Position numbers and translations under genes: made by a program. Below the pieces are notes generated by a model. The model worked only from the letters and a program-made list of their open reading frames with translations, was not told the DNA's origin and did no database searches. Of a DNA stretch of 31,587 bases, positions 7,701-16,332 are shown piece after piece. The DNA is taken from positions 130,265 to 161,851 of the forward strand of contig DEXG01000017.1 of assembly GCA_002364005.1 (NCBI GenBank). The letters run 5' to 3'. This DNA is from Phycisphaerales bacterium UBA3190. GTDB lineage: Bacteria > Planctomycetota > Phycisphaerae > Phycisphaerales > UBA1924. The number at the start of each line of letters is the position of its first letter. Position 1 is the stretch's first letter.

Positions 7701-10687
7701 AACGGGTTGTAGAGTTGGAAGGCGATGCACTGCATCAGGTAGTCGGGGTTGGCGTCGTAGTCCAGATCGCCGTTGATGGTGATACGCTTCAGTTGATCGG
7801 CCTGGGGGATCGGGCCGACCACCCCGTTGCTCAGGCGGCTCGGGCGCATGTTCAGAAAATCAGGAGCGGAGGAGCCGGCGACCAGTTCGGGCGCGTCGGT
7901 ATAGACAAAGAAGGTCGAGACTTCGGTGATGATCGGCATCGCCTCCATGCCGTAGACATTGACGGCCTGACGGCGTGGTACGGCGTTGAACTCGCCGTCA
8001 GCGAGCACCGTGTCCGCGGCCGATTCGTCCTCGGGTGCCGGATCGAAGAGCAACCCTGCTGCACGGCCGGGGAAGTCGCGGTACCAGGGGTCGCTCGGGT
8101 CTGAATCGTTGAGATCGTCCGCGAAGTTCGGGTTTGTCCCCAGCTTGAGGTCGGGGCGGAGGTCGTTGTCGATCAGCAGCGTCGCGACCGTTGGGGTCTG
8201 ATCGCTATCCATGAGGTCTTTGGTGTTGACCGCATTGTGTGCGGCGATGCGCAGGGCCAGCTCCGGGCCGCGGTGGCCGTAGAACAGGGTCGAGTAGAGC
8301 TGGTTGTCGCGTTCACCCAGATCAACAACCTGAGACCACGACTGCCCGCGCATGTCTTCGAGGTTGGCCGCGAGCGACTTGGAGTAGATGTCGAACAACG
8401 CGGAGGCATCGGTGATGACCTCGCTGAGCGCGGGGAGCGCATCGGTCGTATCGATCGACATGGGCAGCGACGCGTCGTACACATCGTTGGCGGCAAGGTT
8501 GTACCGCTTGTCGGGTGAGAAGGGGACATGCCCGCTGACCGTGGTCAGGAGCTTTCGCGGGGTCAGGGCCATGAGGGCCATCGCGTTGTGCGAAATCTCG
8601 CCGATGCGTGACAGATCGGTCGCGTTGTCACCGATCGCCGGCGCCCGACGCATGTCCGCGTTCTGCTCGGCCAGGATGCGCCCGTGGCTATAACGATCGA
8701 GCGTGAGGTCGCGGTTGCTCAGCAGCGGGCTCATGCGCCGTGTGAGCAACGGGTCATCGCTCGAGACATCGGTGGTCTCACTCTTGTAACGCCCGGTGAC
8801 CACCCGTTCGAGTCGGCTGGTGTAATCGGGATCGTTGAGACCGTGATAGGTGAGCAGTTCGCCCAGATCGTCGAGCCCGTAGAGCTGCCCGCTGGCGCTG
8901 GCGAGTCCGGGGTTCACCGAAAACTCACGCCCGACCGACATGTATTCTTGGTACCGCTGCTCAGCGGTCAGACGCCCGGGGACATCGGTCGGGTCGCTGA
9001 CCGATGTCGGGTACTGCACGAGGTCGGTCGGCCCGTCGGCGACGCCGCCCACCTGCAGGTTGACCCCCCAGTACTGGTCGTTGAGCGTACCGCCCAGGGC
9101 CTTGGCCCGGCGGAGCGCGTCGTAGGCGTATCGCCCGATCAGGACCGCGGGTGAGTTGGATTCGAGTTCACGGAGATCGCCGTTGACACTCGGATCGGTC
9201 GTCATCTGGTAGTAGTTGTAATCCTGGACATTGCGTGCGACATTGTTGAGATCGCCCGAGTCCTTCCAGCTTCGAGGCCAGCCGTAGTTCGGGTTCTCTG
9301 CCTGCGGGCGGGGTGCGGCCTGCATCGAGAGGGGCACGGTGCCTGCCGAGGTGTAATCTGATGCGGGGTCCTGCATCGTCAGCAGGCGGCGCAGGTCAAC
9401 CTCCGCCGGGGTCAGACCGAGCGGGTATTCGATGGTGGGTGTCACCAGCGAATCGGTCGCGGTGTTCACATTGACCATCGAGCTCAGGTCGACGGCTCGG
9501 GCGGCGATGAAGAACCGCATGTCGTCCTGCTCGAAGAGCTGCTGGATGTCTTCGCGAGGGGTATTGAGCCCGCCCTGCGTCGCATCCCGCGCGGCGCGGA
9601 GCTCGAACCAGCGTGAGTCGGCAAAGCCGTCGCCGTCAGCATCGGCGTACTGGTAGGCGGGGAAGTCGGGGTCGGCCCAGGTCGATTCGTTGCCCAGGCG
9701 GTTCTTGATCACGAACTGCTGGTTGAGGGGCATGAACATGAACCGCTGGTACATCGTCCACACCGCGGGGGTGTTGTAGAGATCGTCGGTGCCTGCGAAT
9801 GTCGACAGCACCTGCGGGTCGTTGTAGCCGGGCACCCAGACGCCGTCGACGGCCGGGTCGAACGCCTTGAGCAGTGAGTTGGCATCGCCCTTGGTTTCGA
9901 CATTGAGCAACGAAAGGAAGTTGCTCATTCGTCGAATATCACGCCCATCGGCGCGTCGCGAGGTGCCGAACCCGGGCTCGGCATCAAAGCCGCCGACATC
10001 GCTCAGGCCGTAGGCGCCGTTTGGCACATTCGGACGCAGGTTGTACAGGTTGACCGGACGCCCGTCGGGTGCGAAGTTCGAGATCTGCAGCCAATCACGC
10101 TGCTCGAGGAAGTTCTTCTCGTTGGGGTAGTTCGAGTCGAACTCCTCGTAGATCGAGAACTGGCGTTCGTCAGGCCCCAGCAGCGGGTCCCCCGGGAAGC
10201 CGAGGTAGGTGGGCTTGGTCGAGGAGAGCCACGGGTCGTTGGCAACGCGATAATCTTCGCTCGGCAGGAGACTGCCGATCTCAAACGGGCGACCGGTGGG
10301 CGTGAAGAGCTTGAACTCATCTCCGTTGACGGCCTCGCTGCGGCGGGTCCAGTCGGTGTACGGCGCATCGGTGGCCTCGCGCAAGGCGAAGGGGTTGCCA
10401 TTGAAATCGTACTGCACGAAGGCGTCGAGGCGGTCGTCTCCGATGACGCCCGCGAGGTATTCGCCGATCTGGTTGGAGGTGTCCTGCTGCTCGATGCGAG
10501 TCTTGAGCGCGTTGGCGGCGCGCCGATCGGTGCGACCGATCGAGACATAGACCGCCGCGAAGACCGCAACGAGGGCCAGGGTGCCGATGACGATGAGCAG
10601 GGCCGAGCCGCGTCGCTCGGGCGCGCAGCCCGCCTGCATGCGCAGCTGGAGTGCGCTGATGGGTCCGCGTTGTTTGTTCGTCTTCAT
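4739..10687 (-). CDS. Giant GspK/PilX-like minor pseudopilin, 1982 residues
   Basis: This is probably the tip subunit of the pseudopilus built by the cluster. After a basic leader it has RRG followed by the hydrophobic helix SALLIVIGTLALVAVFAAVY (about 27-47). It lacks the Glu at position 5 of the mature protein, as in GspK. Two helix-hairpin-like signatures of the GspK fold are visible: SMVNVNTAT (about 400-408) and FGTININTAPVEVLRLLPG (about 1667-1685). The phrase 'YADADGDGFADSRWFEL' (about 346-362) and 'DDDGDLIPDFDLDEDGLADG' (about 1155-1174) look like calcium-binding loops. Known GspK proteins are near 320 residues, so this is about six times longer, with most of the extra length between the two NTA motifs. 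The frame is uninterrupted and the ATG at 10687 has GAGGAG upstream. It is the last gene of the operon, 141 nt after the GspJ-like gene. Family assignment is good for the N-terminus and the NTA motifs; the rest is unassigned. Confidence 0.8.
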   Translation of the reverse strand: MKTNKQRGPISALQLRMQAGCAPERRGSALLIVIGTLALVAVFAAVYVSIGRTDRRAANALKTRIEQQDTSNQIGEYLAGVIGDDRLDAFVQYDFNGNPFALREATDAPYTDWTRRSEAVNGDEFKLFTPTGRPFEIGSLLPSEDYRVANDPWLSSTKPTYLGFPGDPLLGPDERQFSIYEEFDSNYPNEKNFLEQRDWLQISNFAPDGRPVNLYNLRPNVPNGAYGLSDVGGFDAEPGFGTSRRADGRDIRRMSNFLSLLNVETKGDANSLLKAFDPAVDGVWVPGYNDPQVLSTFAGTDDLYNTPAVWTMYQRFMFMPLNQQFVIKNRLGNESTWADPDFPAYQYADADGDGFADSRWFELRAARDATQGGLNTPREDIQQLFEQDDMRFFIAARAVDLSSMVNVNTATDSLVTPTIEYPLGLTPAEVDLRRLLTMQDPASDYTSAGTVPLSMQAAPRPQAENPNYGWPRSWKDSGDLNNVARNVQDYNYYQMTTDPSVNGDLRELESNSPAVLIGRYAYDALRRAKALGGTLNDQYWGVNLQVGGVADGPTDLVQYPTSVSDPTDVPGRLTAEQRYQEYMSVGREFSVNPGLASASGQLYGLDDLGELLTYHGLNDPDYTSRLERVVTGRYKSETTDVSSDDPLLTRRMSPLLSNRDLTLDRYSHGRILAEQNADMRRAPAIGDNATDLSRIGEISHNAMALMALTPRKLLTTVSGHVPFSPDKRYNLAANDVYDASLPMSIDTTDALPALSEVITDASALFDIYSKSLAANLEDMRGQSWSQVVDLGERDNQLYSTLFYGHRGPELALRIAAHNAVNTKDLMDSDQTPTVATLLIDNDLRPDLKLGTNPNFADDLNDSDPSDPWYRDFPGRAAGLLFDPAPEDESAADTVLADGEFNAVPRRQAVNVYGMEAMPIITEVSTFFVYTDAPELVAGSSAPDFLNMRPSRLSNGVVGPIPQADQLKRITINGDLDYDANPDYLMQCIAFQLYNPFDEPISLGGSGMTTGDPLTRMREHDDQTIVDASTDQYQYGYYIEYNGHFFKLAEFERYYASDSSLNNHRGNDSVITGSGGTFNNPADDFPIDGGYLDPATYPDFVARNVVLQPGETRVFYAVGDHRYDVATNNLLIDQRWLAVLEGNDAYDFDARPWNDVTTDDDGDLIPDFDLDEDGLADGKDGKGWTGPAQEFVTDQLSPGNAPVLIHPMDPQTGEYLSDAVVYDFLTTPGDISSFNQISGSPTRQDPDEVRLWLKITTPGEEENDPAYTNRITENLLHNDMLVDRMGISGSWGTGIAEPLLAGEQEIEGTTSFPEDYPDTQQEIDAQVRNDNTGYTIMRWASTRRRKSGDPAYDGNNFDIDTEEIGQIREWMLSSRLDPELSVIGVSDDYSPTPTIEDFREVSLASDPAVNFSVGYNSASKTDYEVWRYLITMFQGPPVVVTASQPPYRKDDLDNRFPGNGDDQSEAKFDDSTGGLLVHPDGATTLHAGDTVGLTMLELDYAPDNMRPQLAAASGVDTDHPRLADLLLSMGISPTYSRDISSPSPLAEYHAEDWITFPEALAIALGYEQPTASASNNDTDAVWADTWRVSTDRDQRLFDDGRLALDRFVPFVNIDPTENPNEFDAADDILRGAGVPLAAGVVDRARSIARQERSTDHLVSNSATLDLTRPIFGTININTAPVEVLRLLPGLSPSRSQYINSVSTSAPEPEWWGADTANYPNLRVPNLVASSPALDYDELRESPDIAAAIVAYRDRTYGMPNTAARPEPGGEGSLANAPFYLSVDITTNLDTVGQNMIGELPPTTLPGTGNTPRDRSTMTGINGLRSTPGFGSLGELFAVRADPDYNTNPGGTPTAQWGTWRHLSIDQLGYDERSQGIDPHVDGSSAITMLPEVFSDERVGSTVDDYAEKLAIANGVLNMLSVRSDYYAVWFVVQGYRESDVANLRPEDPLIPSLYKRYIMVIDRSNVIEAGDQPNIVLLKEVPL

Positions 10688-10809
10688 GGCTTCTACTCCT
10701 CGCCCGGTTCTGGGCGGTGCGCGCCGGCTTGTATCATGCCCGGCATCGCTTCATGCGTGGCGCTCGTGTCATCCCCATGCCGAGCGTCCCCGATTGATTT
10801 GTGTCCCCT

Positions 10810-10824
10810 CGTCTGGTCCAGACG
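10810..10824 (-). other. Hairpin between the GspJ-like and GspK-like genes
   Basis: A perfect 6-bp inverted repeat (CGTCTG/CAGACG, 3-nt loop) lies five nucleotides after the GspJ-like stop. It has no U-tract, so it may act in mRNA processing or attenuation before the giant gene. The rest of the 141-nt gap shows only a second small stem (CGCCC/GGGCG at 10701-10716) next to the ribosome binding site. Confidence 0.35.
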
Positions 10825-10828
10825 CCGA

Positions 10829-12706
10829 TTACTCGGGCGCCGGGACCTCAAAGATGACCTGGTAGGTCTCTTCAACATCACGATCGATGGGATCACCCAG
10901 TGTCATCGTGATCCTGATCAGTTTGGGCCAGGGCCAGTAGGTCCCCTCCACAACCCCGCCGGCCGATGCGGCACCGGGCTGCGTCGAGAAACCGAAGCAC
11001 GCCGATTCAACATCAGAGAATGTGCCGGTGATCGCAGAGTTACCCGTGATGAGCAGGCGGCTCGGGCCAAGGGGACGAGCGACATTGTCCGGGTCAGATC
11101 CCGCTGCGGTCGGGTCGCGCTGCTGGTACCGCTGTGCCGCGATCTCATCGGCCCCGTCGAGAATCCCGTCCATGTTTGAATCGACGCGACGCTCAAGCCC
11201 GTACCACTCGAGTCGCTTGAAGCGTGGGTCGAGCGGATCGCTGTTCACCGCGGCCGTGTTGTTCACAAAGCCAAAGGACCACTCGACGATGAACTCGGTG
11301 CAGCGTGGCACAAAGACCGATGCGCCGAGCATCTCCTGATTCGCTTCGGCGTACGCACGCTCCAGTGCGCCGCGATCATCATCGTCGAACTCGTCTTCGT
11401 TGTAGAGGATGCGGGTCGGGATCTCCTCGTAACGCACGCCGCCGAAGAAATCACCGGCCGTGACCACCGGGCTCCCCGGGTTGGTTCTCCACGCGCTGGG
11501 AAGGGCATCGATCATCCACTGGCGTATCTGGCGCGTATGGTCGGCTTGCCCTGCGATCCAGTCGCCGGTATTGCTGTCGTAACGCCCCAGATCGAGGTTC
11601 ATCGCGCTGACCGGGCTCGGCAAGTCGGTTGGTGTGCGATAGAAATCTTCCTCGAATGTATCACGCGTGGTAAAGCCGCTCTGGAGCCCCGCGTTTGCGG
11701 GGGCCTCGAAGACCGCCGAATAATCAAAGTAATCGGAGGGCGAATCGAGCGTGGACAATGCCATCAGCTCGGTGCGGATCGCTGCCAGGTCCTGCGTGAC
11801 GATATCGACCAACCCGCTCGTGCGGAGGTTCAGCGGGTAGTAGCTTGCTGACTGGGTCTGCCCCTGCAGCACGATGTCGTAGAGCGAGCGGTTGATGAGA
11901 TCGTTGGTGTTCGGGTCACGCCGGAGACTGCCCGTGAGCGACTTAAAGATGCTCCGCGATGCCGGCTGCAGCGCGATCTGGCGTGGCGAATCGAGCAGCA
12001 GCTGGCGCTGCACCGTGTTGTCGCTATCGAAGCCAAAGAGTTCCCCGGGGACCTGTTGCCCAACGCCCGAGGGGTTGGCCAGCAGGGTCACATGACGGAT
12101 CAGCGACCAGTCGCGGGCGAACTCGTTGGGATTCACGAAGCCGATGTTCTCGACGCCAAGGCGCGTATCGAGTGACAGATCGTAGTTATTGTCCCATGGC
12201 TGGGGGTTGAAGAAGTAGTTGCTGTCCTGCGTGAAGTTCGCCAGATCGGGCGCACGCTTCTGGCCGTGGCCATAGTAGATCGCGGCCTCGTTGGAGCTGG
12301 CTCGCATGTTGGCGGCGATGGCGCGGCGCTGGGTCTCGAACACACCGCGTGCAAAGAACATGATCTCGTCGCTGCGACGCGGACGCCCCTCGACCCCGTT
12401 CCCGTCGTGATCGGTCTCTTCACCGCGGTACAGGAGCACATCCTCGCCTTCGGCGGCGTTCTTGTTGATAATCACCAAGAACCCCTCGCGGGTCATGTTC
12501 TCGAAGTCCTGGCGCATGACCCGTTCGATGCGGGCGGCGAACTGGTTGAGCTCGGAGAGCTTGCGTCCACGGGCGACGGTCTCGCCGACGCTGCCGAAGA
12601 TCGTCGCGACCCCCACCGCCACGACGACGAGGATCCCGATGACGACGAGCATCTCAACGATGGTGAACGCGGCACGGTGCTGATTGTGTGTTTTTCGCTG
12701 GGTCAT
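10829..12706 (-). CDS. GspJ/PilW-like minor pseudopilin, oversized (625 residues)
   Basis: This is a minor pseudopilin with the class III signal RAA followed by FTIVEMLVVIGILVVVAVGVA. The Glu at mature position 5 is present, but Ala instead of Gly stands before the cleavage site. After the helix comes the GspJ/PilW-type segment 'LSELNQFAARIERVMRQDFENM' (long amphipathic helix). The family is usually about 200 residues. Here there are about 400 more, with 'HDGNG' (about 100) and a calcium-loop-like DSNMDGILDGADE (about 508-520). The start ATG overlaps the stop of the GspI-like gene by 4 nt (ATGA), which suggests translational coupling. By family knowledge GspJ forms a tip complex with GspI and GspK, and the gene order I-J-K here agrees with that. 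Confidence 0.82.
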   Translation of the reverse strand: MTQRKTHNQHRAAFTIVEMLVVIGILVVVAVGVATIFGSVGETVARGRKLSELNQFAARIERVMRQDFENMTREGFLVIINKNAAEGEDVLLYRGEETDHDGNGVEGRPRRSDEIMFFARGVFETQRRAIAANMRASSNEAAIYYGHGQKRAPDLANFTQDSNYFFNPQPWDNNYDLSLDTRLGVENIGFVNPNEFARDWSLIRHVTLLANPSGVGQQVPGELFGFDSDNTVQRQLLLDSPRQIALQPASRSIFKSLTGSLRRDPNTNDLINRSLYDIVLQGQTQSASYYPLNLRTSGLVDIVTQDLAAIRTELMALSTLDSPSDYFDYSAVFEAPANAGLQSGFTTRDTFEEDFYRTPTDLPSPVSAMNLDLGRYDSNTGDWIAGQADHTRQIRQWMIDALPSAWRTNPGSPVVTAGDFFGGVRYEEIPTRILYNEDEFDDDDRGALERAYAEANQEMLGASVFVPRCTEFIVEWSFGFVNNTAAVNSDPLDPRFKRLEWYGLERRVDSNMDGILDGADEIAAQRYQQRDPTAAGSDPDNVARPLGPSRLLITGNSAITGTFSDVESACFGFSTQPGAASAGGVVEGTYWPWPKLIRITMTLGDPIDRDVEETYQVIFEVPAPE

Positions 12707-13866
12707 GAGTTGTCTCCCAGCGTGATGACACGCACGGCAACCGGTGTACGCGGGGTGAAGATCACCTGTCGCACCCAGCTGGCTCGTTTGGCTCGTTCGT
12801 TGAGCAAGGTACTCGGGAAAGTCGTGTTGCTGTCAGGACGCACCTGATCGGTAGCCGATCCGCCCGCATTCTCGGGGAGGAAGGGTGGGTCGACCTGTAC
12901 GATGCGGGCATTCCCGGTGTACTCTGCCGCGACCGCGTCTTGACCAACGGCCGGCGTGCCAACGACTGTCCGGACCACGCCGGTGTTATCCACGAGCTTC
13001 TGCCCGACCTTGGTGGCCAGATCGATCGATGAATCGGCGTTCCCGGAACCGATCGGCTGATCGGTCGGGAGGATGAGCCAGTCGAGGCGTCGATCATCAA
13101 CCTGAACCTCGAGCATCTGGATCGCCGCGTAGATCTCACCATTAGTCCCGGTGTCCGCCGCGGGCTGACCCGTCGGGCTCAGCGCGACAGGGAGACGCAC
13201 GAGATTCTGATTGATCCCCCCGCCGCCGGTCAGGACGCTGTCGAGCGTGTAATCCTTTGGAATGCGAATACGAGCGTCGATGCGACGCACGAAGATCGCG
13301 GCCTGCAATCGGTTCCCGCTCAGTTCCCGACGCAACGCGACATCCCAGACGAACCGCGGGGACTTGCCTGAGAACGGCTGGGGGTACAGGCGTGCACGGA
13401 CCGGCAACTCGGTTGCCTCTGGGTATGTATTGGCATCACCCGCGGCCCGGTTGGCGTTGAAGCTCCAAGTGCCGGACTGGGAACCTGCAAACTCCTGCGA
13501 CTGGCGTGTGCCATCGTCGACATAGTACCCGGGCACCGAGGTGCTCCAGCCGTAGAAATCCGAACCGCCTTGCGGGACGATCCAGTCCGAGATGTAGAGC
13601 TCGTTGTCCGCGTTCGTTCGCTTGCCGAAGGTCGAATCGATGAGTCGAAAATCAACCATCTCACGATTGGTCAGCAAGGCCGCCGCAGCCGCGGCCGCGT
13701 TCTCGCCCTCGACGACCTCGAACGAGTCACGCTGCTCGGCGATGATCGCGGGGAACACCGCGCCCAGCCCGAGCATCCCGATCGCGAGCACCAGCACCGC
13801 GATCAGCACCTCAATGAGCGAGAAGCCGTGATCGGCTTTAGACATTGGAATCTTCGATGCGTTCAT
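12703..13866 (-). CDS. GspI/PilV-like minor pseudopilin (387 residues)
   Basis: This is a minor pseudopilin or pilin. The leader ends with KADHG and the mature part begins FSLIEVLIAVLVLAIGMLGLGA, a near-perfect PilV/GspI signature. It is the only one of the four Glu5-type prepilins here with the canonical Gly at -1. Typical GspI is about 120 residues and PilV about 150-180, so the C-terminal part is at least twice normal. An alanine run (about 57-64, 'AAAAAALL') lies in the helix region. The start at 13866 is supported by AAGGAGGTG eight nucleotides upstream and by the ATGA overlap with the preceding stop. It is translated between the GspH-like and GspJ-like genes. Confidence 0.85.
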   Translation of the reverse strand: MNASKIPMSKADHGFSLIEVLIAVLVLAIGMLGLGAVFPAIIAEQRDSFEVVEGENAAAAAAALLTNREMVDFRLIDSTFGKRTNADNELYISDWIVPQGGSDFYGWSTSVPGYYVDDGTRQSQEFAGSQSGTWSFNANRAAGDANTYPEATELPVRARLYPQPFSGKSPRFVWDVALRRELSGNRLQAAIFVRRIDARIRIPKDYTLDSVLTGGGGINQNLVRLPVALSPTGQPAADTGTNGEIYAAIQMLEVQVDDRRLDWLILPTDQPIGSGNADSSIDLATKVGQKLVDNTGVVRTVVGTPAVGQDAVAAEYTGNARIVQVDPPFLPENAGGSATDQVRPDSNTTFPSTLLNERAKRASWVRQVIFTPRTPVAVRVITLGDNS

Positions 13867-15125
13867 CGCAGCACCTCCTTGAGTTCACCCGTGTATGACT
13901 GAACGAGATAGAGGCGAGAGAGTGGTTCGTCTTCAAAGTCAATGACCAGGTCGTTGTCGGTCGTGTAAGTCGTGTTGCCGTTGATCCACTGATCGATGCG
14001 TCGCACAATCTCCGCCTCATTCGAAGTGTCGAAGAGCGATGTATCGAACTGGATATTAACATTGCGGTCGTTCTGATCGTGCGGCAGGTAGATCGATTGG
14101 GTCTCCGTGTTGAGCCCCCGGGCACCGATACCCAGCACCAGATCACGCTCGTCGTACAACGCGACGCGTGAGACCGGCTTGACCAGGATCGTGTCGTTGC
14201 TCGCGGTGCCGATGAGCTGCTCACGCAGTTGCTCATCGTCATTGCCATAGGCAAGCCCGTCGCCGTTGACATCAGGCGAACTGAGCACACGCGTTGCCCA
14301 GACCTCGAGACTCTCTGCAAGGTCGACCCGCAGCGTCTGCTGGTTGGAGTTGGGCTGATCGCCGTAGATCCGTTCGCGGCTGTTGCGCGGATCGATGAAC
14401 AACGCGGAGCGTGTGTCCCGGCTCACGGCACCGGTGCGTGCATCGAAGCGGATCATGAATGACTGGCGAGCCGTGGGCAGGTCCCGGTTCACCGTCGAGA
14501 GACTGCCGTCGAGGTTGCCGCCGTTGACCTGCGCGTTGCGCGGGAAGAACCCGGTCTCGGGGAAAACCCAGTGCGCCTCACGTTTGAGGTCGATGTTGAC
14601 ATTGTCATCGCCGTACATCGAAGAGTTGAACCAGGTCGCTGCTTCTTCACCACGCGAATCGATATCGAGGAGCATGCCCGGAGCCGCGTAGCCACGCACC
14701 ATCCAGTAGTCCGGGATGCTCAGGACCTGCCCGACGGGGGCGGGCACGAACACATCGCGGTCGAAGTACGGCAGATCGCCGAAGCCCGAAGCGAACCCGC
14801 CGCCGGGGCCGCTGGGTGCGGTCGAGGTTTCACGGAGCGTCCCGACCTTGATCGCCGGGATGATGTTGACGCGCTGGACCTCGGGGTCATAGACGAAGAC
14901 AACCGCCCCGTCCTTGCCCGTGTTCAGGGCCGCGTCGCGGGCCATGATCGATGATGCCTCAAGAGCATTCACGGCCAGCGAGCGGTTCGATGAGTAGATC
15001 GTGGACTGGAAGGCCGGCACCGCGATGGTCAGCAGCAGGACCGCGATCACGATGACCACGAGCAGTTCAACCACCGTGAACGCCGAGCGGGAATGAGTCG
15101 TGTTGTTCGGGGTGTTCATCTTCAT
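13863..15125 (-). CDS. GspH-like pseudopilin (420 residues)
   Basis: This prepilin-like protein has the leader MKMNTPNNTTHSRSA followed by FTVVELLVVIVIAVLLLTIAVPAF, with Glu at mature position 5 and Ala at -1. The next segment 'NRSLAVNALEASSIMARDAAL' matches the GspH/FimT pattern, in which a long helix leads into a beta domain with 'VVFVYD'. GspH is normally about 150-170 residues, so roughly 250 residues are added. The start ATG shares one base with the upstream stop (TGATG) and has GAGGTG upstream. A second ATG two codons later is possible. The four pilin genes run as G-H-I-J without gaps, as in T2SS operons. Confidence 0.8.
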   Translation of the reverse strand: MKMNTPNNTTHSRSAFTVVELLVVIVIAVLLLTIAVPAFQSTIYSSNRSLAVNALEASSIMARDAALNTGKDGAVVFVYDPEVQRVNIIPAIKVGTLRETSTAPSGPGGGFASGFGDLPYFDRDVFVPAPVGQVLSIPDYWMVRGYAAPGMLLDIDSRGEEAATWFNSSMYGDDNVNIDLKREAHWVFPETGFFPRNAQVNGGNLDGSLSTVNRDLPTARQSFMIRFDARTGAVSRDTRSALFIDPRNSRERIYGDQPNSNQQTLRVDLAESLEVWATRVLSSPDVNGDGLAYGNDDEQLREQLIGTASNDTILVKPVSRVALYDERDLVLGIGARGLNTETQSIYLPHDQNDRNVNIQFDTSLFDTSNEAEIVRRIDQWINGNTTYTTDNDLVIDFEDEPLSRLYLVQSYTGELKEVLR

Positions 15126-16273
15126 CAGTTGCCCACCTCGTATGCGTTGTCGGCCCAGACCTTCTGACGAAGCTCTGCCTGTTCCTCAATGGAAGTAGGC
15201 ACCTCTTCACCGAGGTAGTTGGCGATCGTTTCGATATGCTCGGTGCCGAAGAAACCATCGGGCCCGGCGCTGACGATCGCGTAGCGTGCGTTGCGGAGGC
15301 GTGAATCTTCACCGATGAAATCGACGCCGTTGTTATCGAGGTTCATCGGGTCGTTCTGCACCTTGGCGTACTCGACGGGATCGATGAGCACGGGCGGGAT
15401 GTTGAGGTCTGTTTCCTCCTCAACGATGTATCGCCCGTTCACATACCGGCCCTGCTCCCAGCGGTAGTAGCGGAACGCGTTGCCGAAGCCATCGACAAAG
15501 GCGAAGAGCGCCGGACGCTGGTAGTCCTCGTATGAGTCGAGCACGGATTCGTACGAATCCAGATCAACCGGATCCGCGCCGCTGTCGTGCTCGGGGATCT
15601 CTTTGGGCTCGACATAATCACCCACGATGCGAGCGCCGCGGCGTTCGACATCCATAAAGGGCTCGTACTTATCGCGAACGCTGCCCACCGGGTAACCGAC
15701 ACCCAGGAAGGTGCCATCGATGATGGGCCGGGCCATGCCTGGTCCGCTGACACCATCGGTGTCTTTGTTCAGCACACCGGTCAGGTAGTACGCGAGGGCG
15801 TACTTGGAGTAGCGTCGGTCGTCCCAGGCGCTGTTGGCCGTCCAGCCCGCGTCGTAGGGCCCCGGGCGGCCTGTCAGGAACTCAAAATCGAGCCCCTCGT
15901 TCCACACGATGATGGTCTTGTAGTTGTACGACACATTCGGATCGTCGGCCTGAAAGACGGGGCCATCGTTGAGCGAGCCACCGCTCCTGAAATCTGCCGG
16001 GCGGTACTGATCATCACCGCCGCTGATGGTGATGCCATCATGCACGAGGGGGGGCAGGAATCCGAACTCCTTCTTGAACTGATCGACCGCCTGCGCCAAC
16101 GCGGCAGCTGAACGCTGACTCGCCGTACGGCGTGCGGTCTTCGAGGCACGATTCAGCCCCGAGAGCACGAGTGTCATCAGGACGGCGATGAGCGCGATGA
16201 CGACCAGCAGCTCGATGAGCGTAAAGGCGCCTGTGCGTCGCGTGCCTGCGGGATGTCTGTGATGGTGAACCAT
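15125..16273 (-). CDS. GspG-like (major pseudopilin-like) prepilin (382 residues)
   Basis: This is the first pilin-type gene of the cluster and the best candidate for a shaft subunit. The leader MVHHHRHPAGTRRTGA precedes FTLIELLVVIALIAVLMTLVLSGL, with Glu5 present. The residue before Phe is Ala, with Gly at -2. 'ALAQAVDQFKKEFGFLPPL' resembles the GspG/PilE segment where the helix enters the globular domain. GspG is usually about 140 residues, so this is more than double and the terminal calcium site of GspG cannot be confirmed. Its size makes a simple homopolymeric pilus less certain. The ATG at 16273 has GAAGGAG at good distance. It is 59 nt after the PilC/GspF gene. Confidence 0.8.
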   Translation of the reverse strand: MVHHHRHPAGTRRTGAFTLIELLVVIALIAVLMTLVLSGLNRASKTARRTASQRSAAALAQAVDQFKKEFGFLPPLVHDGITISGGDDQYRPADFRSGGSLNDGPVFQADDPNVSYNYKTIIVWNEGLDFEFLTGRPGPYDAGWTANSAWDDRRYSKYALAYYLTGVLNKDTDGVSGPGMARPIIDGTFLGVGYPVGSVRDKYEPFMDVERRGARIVGDYVEPKEIPEHDSGADPVDLDSYESVLDSYEDYQRPALFAFVDGFGNAFRYYRWEQGRYVNGRYIVEEETDLNIPPVLIDPVEYAKVQNDPMNLDNNGVDFIGEDSRLRNARYAIVSAGPDGFFGTEHIETIANYLGEEVPTSIEEQAELRQKVWADNAYEVGN

Positions 16274-16307
16274 CTTGACCGCTCCTTCGTTCGCCCCGGT
16301 GTGAAAT

Positions 16308-16321
16308 GCCTACATCTAGGC
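16308..16321 (-). other. Small hairpin between the pilC-like and GspG-like genes
   Basis: A 5-bp inverted repeat (GCCTA/TAGGC, 4-nt loop) lies in the 59-nt gap. It is short and has no U-tract. I list it because similar stems occur in several gaps of this operon. Confidence 0.25.
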
Positions 16322-16332
16322 GTCGGTATGCC

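Noticed and set aside
4739..10687. The giant GspK-like frame as a fusion error or several genes
   Set aside because: The frame is uninterrupted over 5.9 kb, and motifs of the same family occur near the N-terminus and near residue 1670. No internal start with a good ribosome binding site stood out.
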